Positions 43,479-53,333 of a stretch of 64,000 nucleotides of DNA are shown piece after piece. A model generated the notes under the pieces. The model made no database searches. It was not told the origin of the DNA and saw nothing but the letters and a program-made list of their open reading frames with translations. The DNA comes from Jannaschia sp. M317 (GTDB lineage Bacteria; Pseudomonadota; Alphaproteobacteria; Rhodobacterales; Rhodobacteraceae). The stretch covers positions 3,253,001 through 3,317,000 of the forward strand of contig NZ_CP081155.1 of assembly GCF_025141175.1 (NCBI RefSeq), given 5' to 3'. Position numbers and translations under genes: made by a program. The stretch's first letter is position 1. Every line of letters begins with the position of its first letter.

Positions 43479-44963
43479 CTAGTGGGGATCACCGCCCCCG
43501 TCCACCGGTTTTCGGCCCCGAAACGCCAGCCCTGCGGCGGCGCACAGAAGCATCGCGAACAATGCGGCCCAGTCCCCGGTCTTTGTGTAGGGCGTCGGTG
43601 GCAGCGCGGGCGGCAGAGGTGTGTCGATATGTCCTGTCTCATTCAGGGGGATCGTCGCGCGCAGGGTCCCGCGGGCATCAATCGCGGCCGTGATGCCGGT
43701 ATTCGCCGCCCGCAGCAGCGGCAGACCCGTCTCGGCCGCGCGCAACCGGGCCAGGGCCAGATGCTGTCGCGGGCCGGCGAACGCACCGAACCATGCGTCG
43801 TTGGTCAGATGCAGGATCGCGCGGGGCCGGTCCACGGCGCGGGGGATCTGTGGAAAAATCGCCTCGTAGCAGATCAGCGGCAAGATCGGACCGATGCCAG
43901 GCACATCGATCAGCTCGGGCCCCGACCCCGGCGCATAGGTCCCCGCCAGTTGCGCGGCCAGCGGACCCAGGCCCATCGCACCGAACAGGCCCGGCAGGGG
44001 CAGGTATTCCCCAAACGGGACCAGCCGGTGCTTGTCATAAAGATGCGCGACCTCTCCCTCTGGCCCCGTCAGCAACACCAGGGCATTGCGCGGGCGATTG
44101 GCGTCGTCGTAGCGCTGCGCCCCGATCAGAACAGGGCCATCCCCCGCAGCCGTCGCCAGGATCGGTCGGATATTTTCCGAGTAGCGCAGCAACTCCGGAA
44201 GGGCGGTTTCCGGCCAGACGGTCAGCGCGGGGGGCACGTCGGCGGGGGACGCCGTTTCGGCCAGGCCGCGCCGCCAGAAGGTGCCGATCCAGTCGGGGTC
44301 CCATTTCAGGTGCTGCGGGGCGTTCGGCTGCACCAGACGCACCATCGGGGCGTCACCCGGAATAGGCGGCGCGGGCGGCAGGACGGCGGCCATCGCAAAG
44401 GGTGCAGCCCAGAACGCGAGGCCCAGGGCGGCGGGCACCGGACGGGCCAGCGCCAGCAACCCGCCCCCCAGCAGGACCGCCAGGCCCAAACCATGCGCGC
44501 CCAGCAAGGACGCGCTCGGCAAGGCCGCTGATCCGATCAACACATGCCCCGGCAACGCCCATGGAAAGCCGGTCAATACATAGGACCGCGCCAGTTCGGC
44601 CAGCGCCAGCGCGACGGCCATGCCCAGGGGCCCGCCCCCGATCCGCCGCCCCAATGCCCCCGCGACGGCCCAGAACAGCCCCATGCCCAATGCCATCCCC
44701 ACCAGCGCAGGCGCGGCCAGCCAGCCGGTGGCTGCGGCATCGACGAAAAAGGGCTCGGTGATCCAGTGCAGGGCCAGCGCGAAATGCGCGGTCCCGAACA
44801 GCCAGCCCGCCGCCCAGGACCATCGCGCCCGTGCCATCAACGCGAGACCCAGCGCATAGCCCGGCAAGGCCAGGTACCACAGATCCCAGGGGGCCTGGCC
44901 CAGGGCCGCGCCCACACCGGCCAGCGCCAGCAGAACCGGCGACGTCAGCCAGCGGGGCAGCAA
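43479..44963 (-). CDS. lnt: Apolipoprotein N-acyltransferase
   Basis: A 494-residue inner-membrane enzyme that adds the third acyl chain to lipoproteins. Several membrane segments fill residues 1-190, and the nitrilase domain follows. The catalytic triad is visible: Glu in [11 protein letters not shown], Lys in [14 protein letters not shown], and Cys in [39 protein letters not shown] is also typical. The start is TTG at 44963, three bases after the corC stop, with no nearby ATG in frame. It lies just upstream of the metK riboswitch. Confidence 0.94.
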   Translation of the reverse strand: MLPRWLTSPVLLALAGVGAALGQAPWDLWYLALPGYALGLALMARARWSWAAGWLFGTAHFALALHWITEPFFVDAAATGWLAAPALVGMALGMGLFWAVAGALGRRIGGGPLGMAVALALAELARSYVLTGFPWALPGHVLIGSAALPSASLLGAHGLGLAVLLGGGLLALARPVPAALGLAFWAAPFAMAAVLPPAPPIPGDAPMVRLVQPNAPQHLKWDPDWIGTFWRRGLAETASPADVPPALTVWPETALPELLRYSENIRPILATAAGDGPVLIGAQRYDDANRPRNALVLLTGPEGEVAHLYDKHRLVPFGEYLPLPGLFGAMGLGPLAAQLAGTYAPGSGPELIDVPGIGPILPLICYEAIFPQIPRAVDRPRAILHLTNDAWFGAFAGPRQHLALARLRAAETGLPLLRAANTGITAAIDARGTLRATIPLNETGHIDTPLPPALPPTPYTKTGDWAALFAMLLCAAAGLAFRGRKPVDGGGDPH

Positions 44964-44966
44964 CGG

Positions 44967-45863
44967 TCAGGCGGCCTGAGGCATGCGCAGGCGCAGGCGC
45001 TTGATCCGGCGGGGGTCCGCGTCCACGACCTCGATCTCTGCGCCAGAGGGATGCGGAATGACTTCGCCGCGTTCCGGCACCCTGCCCGCCAGCATAAAGA
45101 CAAGACCGCCCAGGGTATCGATCTCTTCTTCGTCCTCGTCATCTACAAGGCGAAAGCCGATCTCTTCCTGGAAATCGTCAAGCGGCGTCCGGGCAAGCGC
45201 AAGATAGCAACCCGTCTTTTCTTGGCGCCAGAACTTGCCCTCGTCCTGGTCGTGTTCGTCTTCGATCTCGCCGATGACCTGTTCGATCAGGTCCTCCAGC
45301 GTGACCAACCCGTCGACACCGCCGTATTCGTCGATCACCAGCGCCATGTGCACCCGTTGCGTCTGCATCTTGGCCAGCAAGACGCCGATCGGCATGGATG
45401 GGGGCGCATAGATCAGCTTGCGCAGCAGGGACGCCATGTCGAACGGCTTGCCGCGGTCGCCGTTGAACCCATGGTTCAGCGCCACGTCCTTCAGGTGGAT
45501 CATGCCCAGGGGCTCGTCCAATGTGCCTTCGAACACGGGGATCCGGGTCAGACCGCTTTCACGGAACTTCGCAACCAGGTCCGGCAAGGTGATGTCGACC
45601 GGCACGGCCACGACTTCGGCGCGCGGGATCAGCACGTCGTCCAGCCGCTTCAGTCGCAGGTTAAGCAAACCAGGCATGGGCCGTGCAGCCGGAGCCTGCG
45701 GGGCAGCACCGTTGCTGTCAGCCTCGGGGCCAAGAAACCCGCCAAACACGCGGGAGATGAAACCGGGACGCGCGCCGGGCCCAGGGGCCGGTTCCGCGTC
45801 GGGTGTGTAACTGTCCTGAGCCTGCGCGCGACGCGCGGCGTTAGACGATCCGTCGTTGTCCAT
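44967..45863 (-). CDS. corC: CorC/HlyC-type CBS-domain protein
   Basis: A 298-residue cytoplasmic protein with two CBS domains (IPRAEVVAVPVDIT...RIPVFEGTLDEPLGMIHLKDV about 75-135, and the second near 150-200, VLLAKMQTQRVHMALVIDEYGGVDGLVTLEDLIEQVIGEI). The C-terminal CorC_HlyC transporter-associated domain ends with GAEIEVVDADPRRIKRLRLR. There is no DUF21 membrane domain, so it is the soluble CorC form linked to magnesium/cobalt homeostasis. It lies in the ybeY-corC-lnt order conserved in many proteobacteria. Confidence 0.92.
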   Translation of the reverse strand: MDNDGSSNAARRAQAQDSYTPDAEPAPGPGARPGFISRVFGGFLGPEADSNGAAPQAPAARPMPGLLNLRLKRLDDVLIPRAEVVAVPVDITLPDLVAKFRESGLTRIPVFEGTLDEPLGMIHLKDVALNHGFNGDRGKPFDMASLLRKLIYAPPSMPIGVLLAKMQTQRVHMALVIDEYGGVDGLVTLEDLIEQVIGEIEDEHDQDEGKFWRQEKTGCYLALARTPLDDFQEEIGFRLVDDEDEEEIDTLGGLVFMLAGRVPERGEVIPHPSGAEIEVVDADPRRIKRLRLRMPQAA

Positions 45864-45914
45864 CGGACCCGGAGGGCTCCTGTTTGCACCGGGAACAGCC
45901 CCGGCCCCCCTAAC

Positions 45915-46400
45915 TTAAGGCGTGGCGTAGGGATCGGGAAGGCCCAAAGCCGTCACGATTCGCACTTCCAGCGATTCCATGCGCATCGCATCGGCCTCGG
46001 TCTGGTGATCGTAGCCCAAAAGATGCAGCGTCGCGTGCACCAGCAGGTGGATCACATGGGCGTCGAAGGGTTTGTTCTGCTCCGCCGCTTCGCGGGCGCA
46101 GGTGTCGTAGGCGATGGCGATATCGCCCAGTTCCGGGTCGTGCGGGTCCGGTGCCAGGGGCGGCCCACCGGGGGTGTCAGCCCCGCGTTCATCGGATGGC
46201 CAGGAAAGCACGTTGGTGGGCCGCGCCTTGCCCCGAAAATCGGCGTTGAGTGCGGCGATGCGGGCGTCGTCGCAGCCCATCACCGCCACCTCCCAACCGG
46301 TGCCCACGCCGGCACCGTCCAACGCGGCGGGCACGGCCACGGCGGCCAGCCGGTCCAGGTCGGACCAGCGGTCATCCTCCAGGATCACATCGACGGTCAC
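45915..46400 (-). CDS. ybeY: Endoribonuclease YbeY (16S rRNA maturation)
   Basis: A 161-residue metalloenzyme for 16S rRNA 3'-end maturation and ribosome quality control. The zinc triad is HLLVHATLHLLGYDH (H-x3-H-x5-H, about 122-136), with LNADFRGKARPTNVLSWP earlier. It begins at GTG 46400, overlapping the previous stop (GTGA). It is next to phoH and corC, the usual neighbours. Confidence 0.95.
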   Translation of the reverse strand: MTVDVILEDDRWSDLDRLAAVAVPAALDGAGVGTGWEVAVMGCDDARIAALNADFRGKARPTNVLSWPSDERGADTPGGPPLAPDPHDPELGDIAIAYDTCAREAAEQNKPFDAHVIHLLVHATLHLLGYDHQTEADAMRMESLEVRIVTALGLPDPYATP

Positions 46401-46732
46401 AGCCCGATGAACCCCCAGCCGGTCGGGCGGAACCCGAAGCGGAGCGCGGCCTCGGTGGTCCTTGCTTCCTCCGCCAGAACGGCATCCAGCGTCAGGGCCA
46501 TCTCGCCGGTCTGCGCCTCGATGGTTTCCGGCTCATCCTCGTCGGCAGGAAAGTGTTCCAGATCAAAGCCTTCGTCTTCCAACCAACCCATGAACTCGGT
46601 CGCATCTGCGCCCTCTGCCGCCTCAAAGTGCAGGTCGATCATGGCGCGCGCAGGGGGCTTGGTCTGGGCCGTGATCTCGGCCCATTGCGCGCGTGTGGCC
46701 GCGCGTTGCGCCTCCGGATCGTGGGGCGTCAT
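46397..46732 (-). CDS. RraB-like ribonuclease E inhibitor
   Basis: A 111-residue acidic protein. ARAMIDLHFEAAEGADATEFMGWLEDEGFDLEHF and later EARTTEAALRFGFRPTGWGFIGL fit the RraB/regulator-of-ribonuclease-activity-B family, which binds RNase E and limits RNA decay in E. coli. Its overlaps with phoH (ATGA) and ybeY (GTGA) place it inside an RNA-maturation operon, which supports an RNA-related job. Assignment is at family level. Confidence 0.75.
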   Translation of the reverse strand: MTPHDPEAQRAATRAQWAEITAQTKPPARAMIDLHFEAAEGADATEFMGWLEDEGFDLEHFPADEDEPETIEAQTGEMALTLDAVLAEEARTTEAALRFGFRPTGWGFIGL

Positions 46733-47748
46733 GACCGGACGGCCTTTGCTGCTTCGCGGCGGCTGTCCTCGGCCTCGTAGGCGGTGATGATCTTGGCCAC
46801 CAGCGGATGACGCACCACGTCCGTTGCAGTGAAGTAGTTAAAGCTGATGCCGTCGACGCCGTGCAGGATATGTTCGGCATCGCGCAGGCCAGAGGTGACG
46901 CCGCGCGGCAGATCGACCTGGCTGCGGTCGCCGGTGATCGCCATGCGCGATCCCTTGCCAAGACGGGTCAGGAACATCTTCATCTGCATCGTCGTGGCGT
47001 TCTGCGCCTCGTCCAGGATCACGAAGGCATTCGACAGCGTCCGCCCTCGCATGAAAGCCAGCGGCGCGATTTCCACGCGCTTTTCCTCGCGCAGTTTGGC
47101 CAGTTGCTTGCCCGGCAGAAAATCGTTCAGCGCGTCATAAAGCGGCTGCATGTAGGGATCGACCTTTTCATCCTGGGTGCCGGGCAGAAAGCCCAGCTTC
47201 TCGCCCGCCTCGACGGCGGGACGGGTCAGGATAATGCGGTCGACCTCGCCCTGGATGAACTTCGACACAGCGACGGCCACGGCGATATAGGTCTTGCCGG
47301 TGCCCGCAGGCCCGATACCGAAAGTCAGCTCATTTTCCAGCAGGGCGCGGGTATAGGCCTTCTGCGCCTCGGTCCGCGGCTCCATCGTTTTCTTGCGGGT
47401 GCGGATTTCCAGCGGCGGACCGGCGAACATCTCGGCCTGATCGCCATCGCGGGCCTCTGCCTCGCCATCTTGCAGGCGGATCAGGCCGTCGATCACGCCC
47501 ATCGTGACATTCTTGCCGGATTCGAGGCGCGCATAGAGCGCGTTCAAAACACGCTCCGCCTCGCCCGCCGCCTCGCCGTGGATGATCAAGGCATTGCCGC
47601 GATGGACGATCTGCACGCCCATCAACTGTTCGATCTGGGCCAGATGGGCACTGGACGGTCCGACCAGGTCGATCATCAGGCGGTTGTCCGGAAAGTCGAG
47701 CTGGATCGCGATGGCGTCCTGGGCGTCGGGGACGAGAGGTGCTGCCAA
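46729..47748 (-). CDS. phoH: PhoH-family ATPase
   Basis: A 339-residue P-loop ATPase. Walker A is FGIGPAGTGKTYIAVA (about 142-157), Walker B is NAFVILDEAQNAT near 235, and TGDRSQVDLPRGVTSGL is a family signature. These proteins are predicted RNA helicase-like partners of YbeY. The frame begins at TTG 47748 with GGAG six bases upstream; the next ATG would delete the start of the RNA-binding N-terminal part. First gene of the phoH-rraB-ybeY-corC-lnt series. Confidence 0.93.
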   Translation of the reverse strand: MAAPLVPDAQDAIAIQLDFPDNRLMIDLVGPSSAHLAQIEQLMGVQIVHRGNALIIHGEAAGEAERVLNALYARLESGKNVTMGVIDGLIRLQDGEAEARDGDQAEMFAGPPLEIRTRKKTMEPRTEAQKAYTRALLENELTFGIGPAGTGKTYIAVAVAVSKFIQGEVDRIILTRPAVEAGEKLGFLPGTQDEKVDPYMQPLYDALNDFLPGKQLAKLREEKRVEIAPLAFMRGRTLSNAFVILDEAQNATTMQMKMFLTRLGKGSRMAITGDRSQVDLPRGVTSGLRDAEHILHGVDGISFNYFTATDVVRHPLVAKIITAYEAEDSRREAAKAVRS

Positions 47749-47817
47749 GGAGGGCTCCTTCAGGGATGGAATTGCTTGCAGGCAAGGTGTTGTTGCGACA
47801 GCAGGCCGCCAGACGCA

Positions 47818-47850
47818 ACGGGGGCCGCGACGTTTCCGCCGCGGCCCCGT
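47818..47850 (-). terminator. Hairpin after the lipoprotein gene
   Basis: Arms ACGGGGCCGCG and CGCGGCCCCCGT (one bulged base) lie 24 bases beyond the lipoprotein stop, between it and the phoH start. T-run is weak. Confidence 0.6.
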
Positions 47851-47873
47851 GTATCATGTCGATGAGATGCCAC

Positions 47874-48182
47874 TCAGATCGGGTCGTTGATGTCCTGACC
47901 GCCCCGGAACGGGCCGGTGACATATTCGGGCGGCGCCGCGCCCGAGCAGACCGGCTTGCCCTCTGGCGACAGGCGTTGGGACAGATAGCCCTCGACCCCG
48001 TCGTCGATCAGCCAATGGTCACAGCCGCGCGGATCGACCCAGATGCCGGGCGACAGTTCCTGCAAGGAGGAGCGGCCGATGATCTGGCGGTCGACGGTCT
48101 TGTCGCGCACGCCGCCCCCGCCCACGCAGCCCGACAGGGCGGCGGCGGCGGTGATCAGGGCGATGGTTTTCGTGATGGTCAT
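47874..48182 (-). CDS. Small lipoprotein sharing a Cys-module with the neighbouring OmpA protein
   Basis: A 102-residue lipoprotein: MTITKTIALITAAAALSGCVGGGG gives a signal peptide with an LSGC lipobox, cysteine at 18. The mature part contains GIWVDPRGCDHWLIDDGVEG, then PEGKPVCSG. The same arrangement (DPxGCxHWxxDDGxEG ... GxPVC) is found in the OmpA-type protein encoded directly upstream. It is probably outer-membrane attached. Function unknown; a pairing with the OmpA protein in the envelope is the obvious idea. Confidence 0.8.
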   Translation of the reverse strand: MTITKTIALITAAAALSGCVGGGGVRDKTVDRQIIGRSSLQELSPGIWVDPRGCDHWLIDDGVEGYLSQRLSPEGKPVCSGAAPPEYVTGPFRGGQDINDPI

Positions 48183-48198
48183 GGTTGTTCCACCCCTC

Positions 48199-48867
48199 TC
48201 AGCGGTAGCAGGTGACTTCGACGCGGCGGTTCTGCGCCTTGCCCGAAGCCGTGGCGTTGGACGCGCGCGGGATACGCTCGCCGTAGCCCACGACATCAAT
48301 GACGCGCGCGCCCGAGGCACGGGCCACGGCAGCAACCGCATCGGCGCGACGCTTGGACAGGGACAGGTTGTAGGCATCCGAGGCGCGGCTGTCGGTGTGG
48401 CCGTAGATCCCGAAGGCAGACGCCGTGGTCGACCGGAAGAAGTTCATCAGCGCCGCGCGTCCCTGCGCATGGATGTTGGAGCTGTCGGTGGCAAAGAACT
48501 GATCGGTGCTCATCACGCCACAGGCGCGGCCCCGGTTGCAGACCGGGCGACCGTCGCGGGTCACGTGGGGCGTCATGAAGCCTTCGGCCCCGTCGTCCAT
48601 CACCCAATGCTCACACCCGTCGGGATCGGTCCAGATCGTTGGCGTGTAGCGTTCGGCCAGGATCGTGCGTTCCCGGCCCGGCGCGGTGCGGCCGCGGGTC
48701 CAGACGCCATTTCCGTTCTGGTCCAGTGTGAAGGTATAGACGTTGCCGGAGCCATCCTGCCCGACGTCGCCCACGTTCTGCGCCATCGCGGGCGCGGTCA
48801 GGCAGAGGCTTGCGGCGATGATCGCCGTCGCGGCCTTCCTGAGCATGTCATATCCGAAACGAGCCAC
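48199..48867 (-). CDS. OmpA-domain envelope protein
   Basis: A 222-residue protein. A signal peptide (RKAATAIIAASLCLTAPAMA) precedes a mature part with TIWTDPDGCEHWVMDDGAEG ... GRPVCNRGRAC (about 75-115), then a C-terminal OmpA/peptidoglycan-binding domain: IYGHTDSRASDAYNLSLSKRRADAVAAV and VVGYGERIPRASN. I take GTG 48867, which has AGGGGGG upstream; ATG 48846 would also give a good signal peptide. The module it shares with the lipoprotein gene, 16 bases downstream, suggests a duplication. Confidence 0.87.
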   Translation of the reverse strand: MARFGYDMLRKAATAIIAASLCLTAPAMAQNVGDVGQDGSGNVYTFTLDQNGNGVWTRGRTAPGRERTILAERYTPTIWTDPDGCEHWVMDDGAEGFMTPHVTRDGRPVCNRGRACGVMSTDQFFATDSSNIHAQGRAALMNFFRSTTASAFGIYGHTDSRASDAYNLSLSKRRADAVAAVARASGARVIDVVGYGERIPRASNATASGKAQNRRVEVTCYR

Positions 48868-49233
48868 TGAAGCCCCCCTGTCCTGTCCCAATTGCTTGCG
48901 GCATCCGTCGAGGGTGACCAACAGGCCAGACCGGCCCAAAGGCCCGCGCGACGGCGCGACCTATAAGTCGAGTCTAGCAAACCTGTGCGCCCTGCAAAGC
49001 ACAAATCGCTATATCTAGTCGGTTTTATGGCTCAATGGGACAGGTTTGGGGGACAATCCCCCGCAATGCGCAGGCTTTTCCCAGCAGCGGCGTTAATCCG
49101 GGCAACCCGTCGCGCCGACGGAGCGGCCCATCAAGGGGCCCGATCCCATAGCTGGCCCAGATGCGCGCCCGGCAATCAACGGAAACGCCCGCAATAAGGC
49201 ATCCATTGCTGCCAAACGCGCAACAATCGGCGC
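48868..49233. other. Intergenic region between ompA-like gene and miaB
   Basis: 366 bases without a convincing gene. The first about 150 are AT-richer than usual and include TATAAG and TATATCTAG near 48961-49016; they probably hold the promoter of the minus-strand OmpA gene. No terminator hairpin for miaB stands out. Confidence 0.4.
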
Positions 49234-50559
49234 TCAGATCAGCTCTGCCGCCAGGGAGTTTCTCTTGGCTTCGGTCACGCGTACCCGCGCCACCTGCCCG
49301 CGCAGGCTGTCTGGTGCGACCACGTGAACGGCCTGAAGGTGTTCGGACTTGCCCACCAATTGACCCGGCTGACGCCCCGCCTTTTCGAACAGGACGGTCG
49401 TCTCGCGCCCGACCATGGCCTGCTGCGCTGCCTGTTGCTGCTGGCCAAGCAATGCCTGCAACCGCTGCAGACGATCCGATGCGACATCATCGCTGACATG
49501 CGCCTTTTCCGCGGCGGGGGTGCCGGGGCGGGCGGAGTATTTGAAGCTGTAGGCCTGACCGTAGCCCACCCGTTCGACCAGGCGCAGGGTGTCCTGGAAA
49601 TCCTCTTCGGTTTCGCCGGGGAAGCCGACGATGAAGTCGCCCGACAGCAACAGATCCGGGCGTGCCGCGCGCAGGCGGTCGATGATCTCGATGTAGCTGG
49701 CCGCAGTGTGCTTGCGGTTCATCGCCTTGAGGATCTTGTCCGAGCCGGACTGCACCGGCAGGTGCAGATAGGGCATCAGCTTGGAACAGGTGCCGTGGGC
49801 GTCGATCAGGGCGTCGTCCATGTCGTTGGGATGGCTGGTGGTAAAGCGGATACGCTCCAACCCCTCGATCCCGTCCAGCGCCCAGATCAGATCGGCCAGC
49901 GACCAGGTGCCGCCGTCAGGTCCGTCGCCGTGATAGGCGTTGACGTTCTGACCCAGCAGCGTGATTTCCCTCACGCCCCGGTCGACCAGCGCCCGCGCCT
50001 CGGAGAGCAGGCGCGCCGCGGGTCGGCTGACCTCGGCCCCGCGGGTGTAGGGCACAACGCAGAAGGCGCAGAACTTGTCACAGCCTTCCTGCACCGTCAG
50101 GAACGCCGTTGGCCGGGTGGCGGGGGTGCGCAGCTGAGGCAGATGCTCGAACTTGTCCTCTTCGGGCATGTCCGTATCCAGGGCCTGTTCGCCCGCCTGG
50201 GCGCGCGCCACCAAAGACGGCAGTCGGTGATAAGCCTGCGGCCCCACGACCAGATCGACGGCAGGCTGGCGGGCCATGATCTCGGCCCCTTCGGCCTGGG
50301 CCACGCAGCCTGCGACGCCGATCCGCAGGTCCGGGTTCGCGGCCTTCAGCGGCTTCAGGCGGCCCAGTTCGGAATAGACCTTTTCGGCGGCCTTTTCGCG
50401 GATGTGGCAGGTGTTGAGCAGGATCAGATCCGCGTCCTCGGGCCGGTCGGTGGTGACATAGCCCTGCGCGCCCATGGCCTCGGCCATGCGCTCGCTGTCG
50501 TAGACGTTCATCTGGCAACCGTAAGTCTTTACGTGCAGCTTCTTCGGACGCTCGGTCAT
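49234..50559 (-). CDS. miaB: tRNA-2-methylthio-N6-dimethylallyladenosine synthase
   Basis: A 441-residue radical-SAM methylthiotransferase that modifies A37 of tRNAs. N-terminal cluster ligands are C15 (KTYGCQMN), C51 (NTCHIREKA) and C85 (GVAGCVAQ). The radical-SAM triad is [17 protein letters not shown] (C160, C164, C167). The C-terminal TRAM domain follows ([12 protein letters not shown]...). ATG 50559 matches the usual N-terminus. The frame remains open far upstream, but that part has no family similarity. Confidence 0.96.
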   Translation of the reverse strand: MTERPKKLHVKTYGCQMNVYDSERMAEAMGAQGYVTTDRPEDADLILLNTCHIREKAAEKVYSELGRLKPLKAANPDLRIGVAGCVAQAEGAEIMARQPAVDLVVGPQAYHRLPSLVARAQAGEQALDTDMPEEDKFEHLPQLRTPATRPTAFLTVQEGCDKFCAFCVVPYTRGAEVSRPAARLLSEARALVDRGVREITLLGQNVNAYHGDGPDGGTWSLADLIWALDGIEGLERIRFTTSHPNDMDDALIDAHGTCSKLMPYLHLPVQSGSDKILKAMNRKHTAASYIEIIDRLRAARPDLLLSGDFIVGFPGETEEDFQDTLRLVERVGYGQAYSFKYSARPGTPAAEKAHVSDDVASDRLQRLQALLGQQQQAAQQAMVGRETTVLFEKAGRQPGQLVGKSEHLQAVHVVAPDSLRGQVARVRVTEAKRNSLAAELI

Positions 50560-50670
50560 CTGGTGCGATCCTTGCTCAAGCCATGAGGGATGCGGGGGCA
50601 TAGCGCAGGCCGGGCGGTTGCGAAAGGGGACGGCTTGGGGGAAAGGTGACGCAGGCAGGAAGGACGGGCC

Positions 50671-51528
50671 ATGCAGTTCACGTCGTTGCAGGATCTGACC
50701 GCACGGGCGGAGGCTCTGGGCCCCGGCCCCGTCCTGATGGTCCTGTGCGAGGACGGCATCGAGGTCGCGGGCACGGTGGCGCATCATCTGGGCCCGGCTG
50801 GGTTTCGATGTGTCGTCCTGGCTCTGGCACCTGGTGTGCCGTGCCCAGATCTGCCCGACGGTGCCCACAGCCTGACCCTGGACCGACGGCCCGAAGATAT
50901 GGCGACGGCCTGCGTCAATGCCCTGATCGACGGGCGGCCTGCGGGCAGCTGGATCGCCTGGTGCTACAACGCCGAATACCTGTTCACCCCCTTCATGGAA
51001 ACGCGCACCGTGGGCGAGGCGCTGGCCTTCTGCACCGAGGAACGACGCGATGCGGTGCGCACCATCATCGTCGACCTCTACGGGGCCGAAATGGCCGCGC
51101 CGCTGGACCCGGGCGCGGCCTGGCTGGACCCGGTCGGCTATTACGCGCTGGACCGCTGGGACAAACTGGCCGGTGCCCCGTTGGAGCGGCAGCAGGACGT
51201 GTTTGGCGGGCTGCGCTGGCGGTTCGAGGAACACGTCCCGTGGGAACGGCGCAGCATCGCGCGCGTCTCTATGTTCCGTACCGCCCGCGACCTGCGCCTG
51301 CTGGCCGATCACACGACCAACGATGCGGAGCGCAATACCTACAGCGCCCCCTGGCACCCCTCGCCCAGTGCCTGTGTCGCCTCCTTCCGCGCGGCCAAGG
51401 CGCTGAGCGGCAACCCCGGTTCACGCCGCGCCATTGCCGCGTTGAAGTGGGCGGGGTCGGTGCCGTTCGAGTGGCGCGCGCAACAGTTGATGGACCTGGG
51501 ACTGATGGAACCGGGGCAGTGGTTCTGA
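50671..51528 (+). CDS. Conserved hypothetical, glycosyltransferase-associated type
   Basis: A 285-residue soluble protein. [19 protein letters not shown] at the start and [67 protein letters not shown] and [20 protein letters not shown] near the end are typical of a Rhodobacterales family often labelled glycosyl transferase family 2. I do not see a convincing DxD motif or the classic GT2 fold signature, so I do not claim an activity. It is divergent from miaB and convergent with the next gene, three bases apart. Confidence 0.55.
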   Translation: MQFTSLQDLTARAEALGPGPVLMVLCEDGIEVAGTVAHHLGPAGFRCVVLALAPGVPCPDLPDGAHSLTLDRRPEDMATACVNALIDGRPAGSWIAWCYNAEYLFTPFMETRTVGEALAFCTEERRDAVRTIIVDLYGAEMAAPLDPGAAWLDPVGYYALDRWDKLAGAPLERQQDVFGGLRWRFEEHVPWERRSIARVSMFRTARDLRLLADHTTNDAERNTYSAPWHPSPSACVASFRAAKALSGNPGSRRAIAALKWAGSVPFEWRAQQLMDLGLMEPGQWF

Positions 51529-51531
51529 GCG

Positions 51532-52314
51532 CTATCCCAATGCCTCCGCCAGGACGGGCAGAACGGTTTCGGGCCTGACGAGGGGTGCCATGTGGCCGCC
51601 TTCGGGGATCTGGCGAAACGTCCAATTCGTGCCACGCTGCATGACGTCCACGATCTCGGCAATCGACCGCACGGTGTCGGCGGCATGGATCACCGTCGTA
51701 TCGGCGGGCAGATCGCGGTGCCAATCGTCGAGGGTCGCCTGCTCATTCATGACGGCGTCCCATTCGTGCAGGTTCGGGCGCAGCGCCTTTGTAAAACCGG
51801 TCCGGCGGTGGGATGGCATCGCCTCCCAACTGCCGGGGCCGGTCCAGTAGGTCGCGAACTGCCGCGCGGCTTCTGTCCAGTTACCGGTGCGACCTGCGGC
51901 ACGGATGATGGCGCAAAGCGCCTGCGCCTCGGCAAACGAGGCGCGGTTTTCCTGTTGCAGCAGCGTGAAGGGATTTGGCTCTATCAAAACCAGACGGTCG
52001 ACGCGCGCACCCAGGATCGCCGCCGCCTTCATCGCGACGCTGCCGCCAAAGGAATGCCCTACGATGCGAACGGGTGCGCCGTCCGCCGGCAGGACCGGCA
52101 AGACGAGACGGGCCTGATCGGCCAAGGTCTGCGGCTCTGGCCCGGTCCAGCGGGGCGTCTCTCCGTAGCCATGAAGGTTCACGGCAACCACGCGGAACCG
52201 GTCCGACAACGTCTCCATCGTCACCCGCCACTGTCGCGCGCCAGATACACTGGCGTGCAACAGGATCACGGTTGGCCCTGCCCCGGCGACAAGGGCGTCT
52301 GGCTGCGCATCCAT
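51532..52314 (-). CDS. Alpha/beta hydrolase
   Basis: A 260-residue hydrolase. The nucleophile elbow is GHSFGG (Ser near 95), with VILLHASVSGARQW as the oxyanion strand, and the catalytic His in PEGGHMAPLVRPE near 244. The acid is probably the Asp in VIHAADTV. The substrate cannot be told from sequence. ATG 52314 and GTG 52317 both fit as starts. The gene lies between a glycosyltransferase-like gene and a cytochrome gene. Confidence 0.88.
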   Translation of the reverse strand: MDAQPDALVAGAGPTVILLHASVSGARQWRVTMETLSDRFRVVAVNLHGYGETPRWTGPEPQTLADQARLVLPVLPADGAPVRIVGHSFGGSVAMKAAAILGARVDRLVLIEPNPFTLLQQENRASFAEAQALCAIIRAAGRTGNWTEAARQFATYWTGPGSWEAMPSHRRTGFTKALRPNLHEWDAVMNEQATLDDWHRDLPADTTVIHAADTVRSIAEIVDVMQRGTNWTFRQIPEGGHMAPLVRPETVLPVLAEALG

Positions 52315-52343
52315 CACGCCGCCTAACTTCCGGCGTTGACCGC

Positions 52344-53207
52344 TCAGCCCCCGTCCGGCAGGGGCGCCATTTCCCGCAAATAAAGCAGGATCGCCGCCAG
52401 ATCGTCATCCGTCATCCGCGACAGCTCTGCGTAGGGCATCGGCGGCATCATCGGCGCGCCGTCGGGGCGGACACCCTGACGGATCATGCCATCCAGTTCC
52501 TGGTCGCTATAGCCCGACAGACCCGTCGGCGTGATGTTCGGGGCGACCGATGTGCCCCAAGGGCCGTGAAACGCGAAGCCACCCGCGCCGAGGTGCGTGT
52601 CGAACATCGGTCCCTGCGGGCCGAAAGTGGTGTGACATTCGATGCAATGGGCCACCGGGCCCGCCAGATAGGCCCCGTAGGCCGCGGTCACCCCGGTCTC
52701 TGGCGCGCTGACGCTTTCGATGGGCGGACCGTAGGCGGGCGGGAGGGGAATGTTGTAGACGCTCATGCCTGCATCGTTGTCGACGGCCGGCACCTGCCGC
52801 AGGTACATCACGATGCTCATGACGTCATCGTCCGACAGCCCACGATAGAGACCGATCGGCATCGGCGGGCCGATGACGCTGCCATCGGGGCGTATGCCTT
52901 CTCGGATGGCGCGGACCAGGTCCGCGTCGGACCAGTCGGCCACGCGCGATCCGGGCGTGATGTTGGCGGCAATCGCCGTAAAGGCGTCGTTCTTTTCGAC
53001 CAGCATTCCGGCCAGGAACATGCCGGGCACGGGACCATCGGGCCCCTTGGGCGTGTGGCAATTGCCGCAGGCCGCGGGTCCTTCTACCAGATAGGTGCCG
53101 CGTTCCAGCGAAAGGTCCGCCTGGGCTGTCAGCGTGCCAGCGCAAATTGCCAGAACCGCGAGCGGCCCGAGCCGGGCGCCAACAGGATCATCCGTCTTGC
53201 CAATCAT
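52344..53207 (-). CDS. Two-haem c-type cytochrome (secreted)
   Basis: A 287-residue protein with an N-terminal signal-like hydrophobic stretch (LGPLAVLAICAGTLTAQA), then two haem-binding sites: CGNCH near 48 and CIECH near 190. Each is followed by a class-I cytochrome pattern with an axial-Met candidate (PPMPIGLYRGLSDDDV, PPMPYAELSRMTDDDL). The two halves look duplicated and similar to the cytochrome subunits of membrane-bound dehydrogenases. It should act in the periplasm as an electron carrier for an unidentified dehydrogenase. ATG 53207 has GAGGAGGGG upstream. Confidence 0.88.
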   Translation of the reverse strand: MIGKTDDPVGARLGPLAVLAICAGTLTAQADLSLERGTYLVEGPAACGNCHTPKGPDGPVPGMFLAGMLVEKNDAFTAIAANITPGSRVADWSDADLVRAIREGIRPDGSVIGPPMPIGLYRGLSDDDVMSIVMYLRQVPAVDNDAGMSVYNIPLPPAYGPPIESVSAPETGVTAAYGAYLAGPVAHCIECHTTFGPQGPMFDTHLGAGGFAFHGPWGTSVAPNITPTGLSGYSDQELDGMIRQGVRPDGAPMMPPMPYAELSRMTDDDLAAILLYLREMAPLPDGG

Positions 53208-53274
53208 CTCCGTCCCCTCCTCACGTTTACGTGACCTAGGGTAAACCAAAGGGTGATTCGGCACCATCGCGCAT

Positions 53275-53310
53275 AAAAAAAGCGCGCGCGCCCCGGTTTG
53301 GGACGCGCGC
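53275..53310 (-). terminator. Intrinsic terminator of hsp20
   Basis: On the minus strand, GCGCGCGTCC, a CAAACC loop and GGGGCGCGCGCGC are followed by seven T. It is 24 bases after the hsp20 stop. Confidence 0.9.
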
Positions 53311-53333
53311 GGATCGAAAATCGGTTGGCCCGA

